Assembly (NCBI GenBank): GCA_002789015.1
Contig: PFSJ01000003.1
Location: forward strand, 1 to 46,987
Length of the DNA: 46,987 nucleotides
Direction: 5' to 3'
From: a candidate division WWE3 bacterium CG_4_9_14_0_2_um_filter_35_11
Lineage (GTDB): Bacteria; Patescibacteriota; WWE3; 2-01-FULL-39-13
Below the pieces are notes generated by a model that did not search any database, was not told where the DNA came from, and saw only the letters and a list, made by a program, of their open reading frames with translations. Each line of letters opens with the position of its first letter. Position 1 is the stretch's first letter. Of the stretch, positions 9,168 to 17,600 are shown in pieces. The position numbers and the translations under genes were made by a program.

Positions 9168-9458
9168 AAGTACAAGTTATAGGAATATGCCTGACTGGTC
9201 AAGACATAAGGGTTACTATGGGGTTGGGTGGGTGATAACTCGAGTCATATCGTACTATTTTGGTATAGCGACAGACGATGAAACTCCCTCGTGCAAGTCC
9301 TTGGCCTAGTAGCCGAGATCAACGACCAATTACGCCAAGTACGATAATACATGTACTGCTGTTTTAGTTCCATTGTCCTGCCAAGCCACGTGTAACAAAC
9401 CAGCAAATTAAAAAATAGCTTATTAGCTGTAAATAACAAACTTTGATATCATTTGTGT

Positions 9459-10673
9459 ATGAAAAATTTAGCTTCACTCTTGATTACCGTAGCTTCATTA
9501 ATTTTAATCACATCAGGAACCGTCCTATATAGTGAAGGCTGGAGAATCAATTTATCAGGCGAAAGCTCAAAGTTGACTGATGGCACGACAAGCCGTGTAC
9601 ATAAAACAGGAATGATAGCTGTAAGATCAATTCCAAACGGAGCCAAAGTTTATATAAACGACGTGTTAACTACTGCAACAGACGATACGATCGCATCATT
9701 AGTCCCAGGTGATTATAAAGTTAGAGTTGAACATGATGGATTCGAATCCTGGGAAAAAACATTAACAGTTTATCCAGAATTAGTAACAGATATTACCGCA
9801 GTATTAGTTCTTCAAAGTCCAAGGCTAGAGCCTTTAACAAATGCGGATGTAAAAGCATTTTCGCAGTCATCAAATCAAAACAACATTGCATTTTTAACAA
9901 AAAACCATGAAGAACCAGGAATATGGATACTTCCACTAACAGGATCTCCCTTGAACTTATTTAAAAGTTCTTCGAGGCTATTAATAGCAGACAATATAAA
10001 CGCCTCGCCATCATCAGGAGAAAACGTCTGGTGGTCATACTACGACAAAGAAATATTAGTTCAGATGAATACCAACGGATATTTGCTTTATGACATTTCA
10101 AACCAAACATCAACAAAATCAATCCCAACATCGATAACAGACGTGAAGGCAGTATTTGAAAAGTGGGACACAGATTGGAAATCTAATTTTTTGACAGATA
10201 AGATTGACAACTTAACGAACTCAAAAGATCAAGAAGTTCCAAAATCAATATTGAATAAATTAAAAACCGAAAAATCTACTTGGTCTCCAGACGATAAAAA
10301 ATTCTTTTTCGTAAACACAAATGAATCAGATAACAAAAAGGCTGACATCATTATCTATAACTCCGAATCGCCACTACCAATAGGAGAAAAGAGACTTTAT
10401 AACTCAATAGAAGTTTCGGATATTAAAAATACAACAATCCAATGGTACTCTGACTCTTATCACCTTATCTTGCTTGAAAAATCAGATTCAGTAGATAGCA
10501 ACATTTATACAATAAGCTTAATCAGGATAGATGGAACAAACAAAACTCCAATTTATACAGGTGAATTAGCCTCAAATCAGGCATATGCAACACCTTCAGG
10601 AGACAAAATAATAGTCCTTACCTCATTAAAAGAAAATTCACAAACCAATTTGTATGCCATTGCAATACGATAA
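9459..10673 (+). CDS. PEGA-domain membrane-anchored protein
   Basis: N-terminal TM segment, then GMIAVRSIPNGAKVYINDVLTTATDDTIASLVPGDYKVRVEHDGFESWEKTLTV (PEGA-like). Start taken at 9459. Confidence 0.75.
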   Translation: MKNLASLLITVASLILITSGTVLYSEGWRINLSGESSKLTDGTTSRVHKTGMIAVRSIPNGAKVYINDVLTTATDDTIASLVPGDYKVRVEHDGFESWEKTLTVYPELVTDITAVLVLQSPRLEPLTNADVKAFSQSSNQNNIAFLTKNHEEPGIWILPLTGSPLNLFKSSSRLLIADNINASPSSGENVWWSYYDKEILVQMNTNGYLLYDISNQTSTKSIPTSITDVKAVFEKWDTDWKSNFLTDKIDNLTNSKDQEVPKSILNKLKTEKSTWSPDDKKFFFVNTNESDNKKADIIIYNSESPLPIGEKRLYNSIEVSDIKNTTIQWYSDSYHLILLEKSDSVDSNIYTISLIRIDGTNKTPIYTGELASNQAYATPSGDKIIVLTSLKENSQTNLYAIAIR

Positions 10674-10684
10674 ACACATTTTGG

Positions 10685-11356
10685 TTACAAAACTAGGCGT
10701 CCTTTTACAACTCGTCGGTTTTGAGTCGTTCCCGGAGGGTCACAGGTTACCAAAGTAACAACGGGTTCCGCGTATTCTTGATCAAATGGCTTTGTATTCC
10801 AACCATGCACAATACTTGTTTCAAAAATGCTGTATACATAGCCTTTACCTTCATAATATATAACAACCGTGTCTCCAATTTCTAGTTTTGAAAGTAGGTT
10901 GAAAACCGTTGCATATGGGCCTAATTGCCAAAAGTTAAGTGAAGAATGTGCAAATATGAACATATTACCATTTTGGCCTGGAAGTGCAGTTCCACCTGCG
11001 TGTGCGACACCAGACCTTAATGCTTCCATGTAGGATTTCTCATTCGTGATATCTACATTTGCAACCACAGGCGCATTTACAGAAATTTTATCAATTATTA
11101 CATCAAAGTCCTGACTTACTGGAGTTGTCGATTCAATATTCTCGTAATCAAAGCTGTTTTCTTGTAGATTGCTTTGTGAATTTAACTGCTCGGAGGATAA
11201 AATCTCCTTTTTAGGTTCACTATATATAAGACCACCAACTTTAAGTTGATACACGACCTCGGAGTAAATAATTGGCGCATAAGTAAATAACGCTATGCCC
11301 AAGCCAATAATAAAAAATAAATCCCCTAGAACCTTTGTGAAAAATCGCAATATCAT
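10685..11356 (-). CDS. Sortase family transpeptidase
   Basis: N-terminal TM, GNMFIFAHSS (His), VTLVTCDPPGTTQNRRVVKGRL (TLVTC Cys and Arg). Confidence 0.88.
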   Translation of the reverse strand: MILRFFTKVLGDLFFIIGLGIALFTYAPIIYSEVVYQLKVGGLIYSEPKKEILSSEQLNSQSNLQENSFDYENIESTTPVSQDFDVIIDKISVNAPVVANVDITNEKSYMEALRSGVAHAGGTALPGQNGNMFIFAHSSLNFWQLGPYATVFNLLSKLEIGDTVVIYYEGKGYVYSIFETSIVHGWNTKPFDQEYAEPVVTLVTCDPPGTTQNRRVVKGRLVL

Positions 11357-11978
11357 ATTGCAAATATTATACTATACATAATTTACTCAAATGATATAAA
11401 GGCGTATTAGGTAGCCGTCACTTGACACCCCAGAGTGACAAAATTTGGCTAAAAATCAATGATATAGTATGAAAGAACCAAGGGCGACTATGGGATAGGG
11501 CGAATTAGCTCAATAAGTGATTTTCGAATCAGTCCTGAGTTCCCTGTGTGTATTTAGCCCTAAGGAGTCTATAAATTTGAATAAACCAAAAAGATCGTAA
11601 TTTGCATATACTATAATCTCCAAAAGAATATCGAAGATTAAGGCAATGAATACGATGTAAACTACGTACCCAAGAAGCGAAACTGGCATAAGGTCGGAGG
11701 TATCTCCGAGTACTTACGGTACTCGTTGCAGCTCCTAAAACTAGGCTATCGGCTTTATTAGTCGCCACTACAAACATAGCCACAACTATATTTACAAGCT
11801 TCAATTTGGGATAATATTGAAGATATTAGTGGTAAAAGTATTCGTCATGCAAAACATGTCTGTTTAGTACCTATGGGATGATTGCATTTCTGGAATTTTA
11901 AAAAAATATGACACTTGGACCAAAAAAGTAGCGTTGCCTTTTACCTACACTACTAGTAAAATCAACTAAATTAAGCAT

Positions 11979-12054
11979 GCTCTCGTAGCTCAGGGGATAG
12001 AGCACGGGTTTCCTAAACCCGGTGTCGTAGGTTCAAGTCCTACCGAGAGCACCA
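11979..12054 (+). tRNA. tRNA-Arg(CCT), CCA encoded
   Basis: GCTCTCGTAGCTCAGGGGATAGAGCACGGGTTTCCTAAACCCGGTGTCGTAGGTTCAAGTCCTACCGAGAGCACCA; full cloverleaf. Confidence 0.95.
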
Positions 12055-12134
12055 TAAGACTTGCTTGCTACTGCAAGCTTAGTCGACTGAGTACGCGGAG
12101 CGTGCACCAAATCCTCTTTGAGCAATGCGAAAAG

Positions 12135-12632
12135 TTATAATTCTGGAAGATATATATTCAAATATTCAGTCTTGTCGTACTCGAAAAGCTCATCTGCGTC
12201 GAAGAATCTAACGATTTCTTCTTTTGCAGATTCAACAGAATCAGACGAATGCACAATATTTGATGTATACCCCATACCAAAATCTCCTCTAATACTTCCT
12301 GCTTCGGCCGATCTTGCCTTTGTTGTACCACATAGAAGTCTTATAGCTTCAACGGCCTCTAATCCTTCAAGGACCATCGCTATTAGTGGTGAACTTTTCA
12401 TAAAATCGGATAATGATTTGAAGAATGGTTTGTCAATATGATGAGAATAATGGGCCTCAAGCAACATATCATCAACCTGCATCATCTTTAATGCAACTAA
12501 CTTCAAGCCTTTTCTTTCAAAACGAGAAATAACTTCACCGATTAAACCGCGTTGTAAACCGTCAGGCTTTACTAAAACTACTGTTCTTTCGAAATGGAGT
12601 GAACTTCTTATCTTTTCTAAATCTTGATTCAT
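12135..12632 (-). CDS. ndk: Nucleoside diphosphate kinase
   Basis: ERTVVLVKPDGLQRGLIGEVISRFERKGLKLVALKM...GSIRGDFGMGYTSNIVHSSDS. Confidence 0.93.
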   Translation of the reverse strand: MNQDLEKIRSSLHFERTVVLVKPDGLQRGLIGEVISRFERKGLKLVALKMMQVDDMLLEAHYSHHIDKPFFKSLSDFMKSSPLIAMVLEGLEAVEAIRLLCGTTKARSAEAGSIRGDFGMGYTSNIVHSSDSVESAKEEIVRFFDADELFEYDKTEYLNIYLPEL

Positions 12633-12651
12633 ATTTTAATAAAATTAAATA

Positions 12652-13557
12652 CTAAAAAGAAATCTTCTCCACATAATAATCTCCATCATCATATACTGTC
12701 AATATCGCAAGATTTGGCCTTTCAATATTTCTTTCTGAATTAGTTGACCCAATAATGTAGTGAAACAAAGTATTTCTCGTCTCATCAACGTTTTCGCTAA
12801 ATAAATGCTGATCACCTGCAAAAACTGCAGAAACTGAGTCCGTAGACCTTATCTGGTCTAACAGTAACTTTCTTTGAGTATCAACTGATGAAGAATATTC
12901 GCCCATACCTTTTCCCCAGAGCGACCTTATGCCAAAGTATATCGGATTATGGAAAAGTACGAAACTAGATGACGATATGTTGCCTGAAATAAAACGCATC
13001 TGAACATCATCGATACCTTCATACTCATCTGCATTATTTATTAAGAGAAACTTTACTCCGTTAATATCTACTACCCTATATGACTCTCCAAAAACACTCG
13101 AAAATGCTTCGATCCCTCTTGATTTCCATAAATCTCTGTCACCAGGAATTGGGTATATTTTCAAACCTGAATCTACAAAATACTTATTGGCATCAGCCAA
13201 ATCAACCGAGACACCTAAATGAGTAATATCCCCAAGGTGAAAAACATCACTGACACCTTGTTTTTTCAACTCTGACAAAGCTAATTCAAGATAATTCCAA
13301 TCACTTTCAGAATCAGAGATGAAACCAACTCTAGCGACAATTAGCTTATCCTTACTATCTAGATGTGTCTTCTGAGTACTTTTGAACAGAAAGTGACTAT
13401 CAATGCCAGCTTCTATACGTGACATAAGATCAGAATGAGATACAACATTTACTAGGCTTGAAAAAAATGACCCTAATAGTAATATTAATAGAAAAGCTGT
13501 GAGACATGAAACCGAACATCCGGAAATTAGACAACTTTTACCTGAAAACTTGTACAT
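12652..13557 (-). CDS. Membrane-anchored metallophosphoesterase
   Basis: VARVGFISDSESDWNYLELALSEL...DVFHLGDITHLG...YPIPGDRDLW...VFAGDQHLF; N-terminal TM. Confidence 0.78.
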   Translation of the reverse strand: MYKFSGKSCLISGCSVSCLTAFLLILLLGSFFSSLVNVVSHSDLMSRIEAGIDSHFLFKSTQKTHLDSKDKLIVARVGFISDSESDWNYLELALSELKKQGVSDVFHLGDITHLGVSVDLADANKYFVDSGLKIYPIPGDRDLWKSRGIEAFSSVFGESYRVVDINGVKFLLINNADEYEGIDDVQMRFISGNISSSSFVLFHNPIYFGIRSLWGKGMGEYSSSVDTQRKLLLDQIRSTDSVSAVFAGDQHLFSENVDETRNTLFHYIIGSTNSERNIERPNLAILTVYDDGDYYVEKISF

Positions 13558-13579
13558 AACTCACATAATATCATAGAAT

Positions 13580-13674
13580 AACGGCGGAAGCCCCAAGGCC
13601 AAAAAGAGTTGCTACCACGGTGATTTCTTCGAACCTGAAAAGGTATCAAACAAAGGCGCACTCTGATAGCCGTT
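13580..13674 (-). ncRNA. Candidate small structured RNA (class unknown)
   Basis: 95 nt with nested pairs AACGGC/GCCGUU, AGAGU/ACUCU and UUGAUACC/GGUAGCAA; -10-like TATTAT about 11 nt upstream. Confidence 0.3.
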
Positions 13675-13704
13675 AGATTTCACTATAATATAAAGAAGAT
13701 TCTA

Positions 13705-15579
13705 TTATTTAAGAGAATCTGGTGAAGATATACCTATTAATTTCATACACCTAGACAAAACAATAGATGTAGAAAGTGTTAGATCCAAGCGGAATTCCTC
13801 CTGTTCGGATCCTATTATTTTGCATGAATTATAGAAAGCGTTAAACGATTTACTCAAATCAAATAAATATTTGCAAATATAATGAGGAGCCGATTCATTT
13901 GCTGACCTAAAAATAATATCTTCAAATCTAAATAGCAATTTTAAAATTTCTAGCTCAAACTCATTCAGTCCAAAAGAATAACTCTCTGCACCTCCATAAT
14001 CACTTGAGGTTCCAATGTCCCCCTTTGACATAACGCTTTGCGCACGAGCGTAAGTATACTGAACATATGGCCCACTGAAACCTTTTTGATCTAATGCACT
14101 TGAAATATCAAACGTAATATCCTGATATGTATCATATTTTAATAATTCAAACTTTATTGCTCCAAATACAACTTCATCAATAGCACTAAAAGAACCAAAC
14201 TGATTTAATAAAGAATCCCTTAGCGTTTCAATAAATGTAGATATCGTGACAACAGTTCCCTTCCTTCCGCTCATTTTCACAACGCTACTCTCGGAGTTAG
14301 CATCTTTTAAAAAAACAAACCCGTAATTCACATGATGATAGTTATCAGCATACTTCGAGTACCCAAGAACTCTTAGAGCCTCTTTTACACCTTCTTGAGG
14401 ATATGTTTGAGTTGTATCAATAATATTAACTATAGATTCAGCACTATTAAAAACATTGTTGAGAGTTTCTCCGTTATCAGAATCGGTTGCATAAAGAAGA
14501 CTATCCTGTGTACCCCAGTCCAAAACCTCATACTTAAAATCTTTTATTACGCCAAATTTCCAAAGATGATAAGCTATGTCATTGCCTGTATATGTAGGAA
14601 TTCCGTTAGACCTGACAATGACCTTATCGTCACTCATTGGCATCTTTACGAGCCAACAGCCGACCCTCCCTCCTTTTGTTGATTTATAAAACGCAGGACT
14701 TGCCTTTAATAGGTCAAACGTTGCCTCCCATAATTTGTTTTTGATTATGTCGCTTTCTTTTACTACCAGATCATACTCAATTGATAAATGTCCAAATAAA
14801 ACCAATGTTGCTTTCAAAATTGCGTCAGTAATCGAAATTGCAATTTTTGAATCTTCTGAATTCTGCGCAACAATTCTCCTTTGAATCTCTTCTTTCTCAG
14901 ATTTCAGTTCTGTTGAAGACTCCATTCTCTTTTCTATATCAACATAAGCCCTTGAGGCCCATTCCAGAACGGCTTTGCAATTTTCAAGTGAAACATCCTT
15001 AAATGGAATAAATTGCTTATTATAAGCTAATACAATTGAGGCGATTTGTTGCCCAACATCATTTTGATAATACTGAACAGTAACATCATTCCCAACAAAA
15101 CTTAAAATCTTTGACAAAGAATCACCAATACAAGCATTCCTCAAATGCCCAATATGAGGCTCTTTATTCGGGTTAATCTGCGTATGCTCTAACGAAATCT
15201 TCTTATCGCTAAGCTTAAATCCATTGAGATCACGAACATCAAACATATTTTTTACAAAAAAATCATTTGATAAATAGAAATTTATAAACCCGGGTCCTGC
15301 GACTTCAACCTTTGATATATTTTTTGATATAGATTTTTTTATTATGTTTGAGATCTTTTCTGCAAGCTCCTTTGGACTACTCGCAATAGACTTTGCACTT
15401 GGAAAAAGCTTCATCGCAACATTACAGGCATAATCTCCATTTGCAGAATCGAAAGGACGTTCAATAAGATAATCAGTTGAACTAATATTCAATTCAGCTA
15501 ATGAGTTATTAATAAGTTGTTCAATTTCTAAAAAAGCATTGTTCATCTCTGTCATTTTACAATAAATATTGTCATTCAA
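13705..15579 (-). CDS. argS: Arginyl-tRNA synthetase
   Basis: SLEHTQINPNKEPHIGHLRNACIGDSLSKIL; QYYQNDVGQQIA; SGRKGTVVTI; GFSGPYVQYTYARAQSVM. Confidence 0.93.
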   Translation of the reverse strand: MNDNIYCKMTEMNNAFLEIEQLINNSLAELNISSTDYLIERPFDSANGDYACNVAMKLFPSAKSIASSPKELAEKISNIIKKSISKNISKVEVAGPGFINFYLSNDFFVKNMFDVRDLNGFKLSDKKISLEHTQINPNKEPHIGHLRNACIGDSLSKILSFVGNDVTVQYYQNDVGQQIASIVLAYNKQFIPFKDVSLENCKAVLEWASRAYVDIEKRMESSTELKSEKEEIQRRIVAQNSEDSKIAISITDAILKATLVLFGHLSIEYDLVVKESDIIKNKLWEATFDLLKASPAFYKSTKGGRVGCWLVKMPMSDDKVIVRSNGIPTYTGNDIAYHLWKFGVIKDFKYEVLDWGTQDSLLYATDSDNGETLNNVFNSAESIVNIIDTTQTYPQEGVKEALRVLGYSKYADNYHHVNYGFVFLKDANSESSVVKMSGRKGTVVTISTFIETLRDSLLNQFGSFSAIDEVVFGAIKFELLKYDTYQDITFDISSALDQKGFSGPYVQYTYARAQSVMSKGDIGTSSDYGGAESYSFGLNEFELEILKLLFRFEDIIFRSANESAPHYICKYLFDLSKSFNAFYNSCKIIGSEQEEFRLDLTLSTSIVLSRCMKLIGISSPDSLK

Positions 15580-16405
15580 CTATGGACCATAAATATCCGT
15601 CGGAAATAACTTCAATACTGCCATCTTTATCGGTCCTAAAAACCTTTATTCCTAATTGCTCATAACCATCAATAGTAGAAGCAGAAGGTAAATGATAAGC
15701 GTTATTTTCGCCAACAGAGATGACCGCTGCTTCTGGCTTTAAAGCCAGAAGCAGCGGTCTATAAAAAGAATCCTTAGCTCCATGGTGTGGAACTTTTATA
15801 ATTTCAATATCACTAGAAAAAGAAGGTAAAGCTTTAATCTGTTCCGGAATCTCTGCATCACCTGTTAATAAAACATCAAAATCCCTATACGAGTAAATCG
15901 ATACCAAAGATTTAAGATTTGGATTATAAGTATGATCATTCCCGCCTGGCATGTAATATTTCATTACACCACCTATACAATCGTCTGTGACAGAAATACT
16001 TTCGGTTGATATCGTATTTCTCAACTCCTCCTCGACCTTTGAAATCGTGTCACCTGTACCACCATACTTCAAACATCCAATTTCATAACTTTCCATGAGT
16101 GAAATCAAACCAAAAATATGGTCGGCATGCGGATGAGAAACAACAACATAATCAATACGCTTTATCCAAAATGGCAAAACTTCTGAAATTCTATATAAAA
16201 CGCTATTATTATTTCCTCCGTCAGTCAAAATTAGCTTTCTATCAGGAGTTTTAATTAAGATCGAATCCCCTTGTCCGACATCAAAAAAGTAAACATGAAC
16301 TAAATCATCATAGTAATCAATGTACTTTGGAAATTCGTATAATAATCCAGTAACAATCAAAAAAACAAAGATTATAATTAATTTCTTAGCTTGCGATTTT
16401 CTCAT
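15572..16405 (-). CDS. ComEC-type metallo-beta-lactamase domain protein (separate ORF)
   Basis: VHVYFFDVGQGDSILIKTPDRKLILTDGG...VVSHPHADHIFGL...KVPHHGAKDSF. Confidence 0.88.
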   Translation of the reverse strand: MRKSQAKKLIIIFVFLIVTGLLYEFPKYIDYYDDLVHVYFFDVGQGDSILIKTPDRKLILTDGGNNNSVLYRISEVLPFWIKRIDYVVVSHPHADHIFGLISLMESYEIGCLKYGGTGDTISKVEEELRNTISTESISVTDDCIGGVMKYYMPGGNDHTYNPNLKSLVSIYSYRDFDVLLTGDAEIPEQIKALPSFSSDIEIIKVPHHGAKDSFYRPLLLALKPEAAVISVGENNAYHLPSASTIDGYEQLGIKVFRTDKDGSIEVISDGYLWSIVE

Positions 16406-17591
16406 TTAAATAAGACTTCCACTTGAATATCATTAAATATCCAAACAGTAAAACAAAATAGTATATAAACATATCAGCAATTGAAAACTTATATTGAACA
16501 TAACCAAATTCAAGGCTTCCAAAAAGTCTTATACAGATTAAATAAAAATCTATGAATATAATCAAACATATCTTAAGCAAGAAAACTGGAAATAAAAAAA
16601 AGAAAAATCCGCCAAAAGTAATAAATGGGATAATCCATATGACCAATAAGTTACTCAAAATACTAATTAAGCTTATGGTTCCGAAGTAATATGAGATAAT
16701 AGGAAATATGGCGAGGTTTACAAAAGTTGTAATAAAAACTGTTGAGATAAAAGCTTTCGCACCACTAATAAACATAGAACTAACAATTACAGTGGCTGTA
16801 GCAACTGCCGAAAGTTGAAACCCAATATCAGTTAAATATGAGGGATTTACCAACACCATAGAAGCCAAAGTAACATATAAAATATAAAGAGAAAATCGAT
16901 GATTGCCGTAAGATGAGCCGATAACTGCAATTATTCCCATTATTGAAGCCCTAACCACAGGCGGATCAAAACCAGCAAGCCCTGCAAATATCAAAACAAA
17001 AATGATACTTAAAAGTAAATTCCATCGCTTACCGAACATCGCAAAAATGATTGATATACCGGAAATCACAATCGAAACGTTGTATCCGGAAACCACAATT
17101 ATGTGTATTGTTCCAGTTCTTTTCAACAAATCTAAAAAGTCACTTGGAAAATCATCTTTATAGCCAATGGTCATTCCCAAAATCAAGCCAGAATAGGGTT
17201 CTGGGATATTTCTTTTTACAATAGAAATCAATCTAAATCGATAGTCCGAAATAACATTTAATACCCGAACTTTTTTTACATTAACCAACTCTATTTTGGG
17301 ACGATATAAAACCCTTTCGTTAGAAGGCTTTGCAACAATTACATCAACATAATCACCAAGTTTGTATTTTGGAAACGGATCAACTTTTATATTTATATTT
17401 TTTATTTGGAAATTTTGATAGCCATCTTTTTCAAAAGGATGAGACAAAATCAAACCTTCAATATGGCCAGCCTGGATAACATTTAATGTGGAATAGTACA
17501 AATAAACTCTACTTACAGTAGATACCGTTAGAAAAAGTAAAAAGAGTATTGGAACTAAAATCTCGCTTCGCATATAAAATGTGAAGCACAA
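16386..17591 (-). CDS. ComEC/Rec2 competence channel domain protein (N-terminal half)
   Basis: LILGMTIGYKDDFPSDFLDLLKRTGTIHIIVVSGYNVSIV...FDPPVVRASIMG; polytopic. Confidence 0.88.
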   Translation of the reverse strand: MCFTFYMRSEILVPILFLLFLTVSTVSRVYLYYSTLNVIQAGHIEGLILSHPFEKDGYQNFQIKNINIKVDPFPKYKLGDYVDVIVAKPSNERVLYRPKIELVNVKKVRVLNVISDYRFRLISIVKRNIPEPYSGLILGMTIGYKDDFPSDFLDLLKRTGTIHIIVVSGYNVSIVISGISIIFAMFGKRWNLLLSIIFVLIFAGLAGFDPPVVRASIMGIIAVIGSSYGNHRFSLYILYVTLASMVLVNPSYLTDIGFQLSAVATATVIVSSMFISGAKAFISTVFITTFVNLAIFPIISYYFGTISLISILSNLLVIWIIPFITFGGFFFFLFPVFLLKICLIIFIDFYLICIRLFGSLEFGYVQYKFSIADMFIYYFVLLFGYLMIFKWKSYLNEKIAS

Positions 17592-17600
17592 GGAAAACGA

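Noticed and set aside
9245-9439. 64-aa minus-strand ORF upstream of the PEGA gene
   Set aside because: No homology recognised; lies in a probable promoter/intergenic region.
11529-11804. 91-aa minus-strand ORF
   Set aside because: No recognisable protein features and it overlaps hairpins; treated as possible ncRNA or intergenic sequence.
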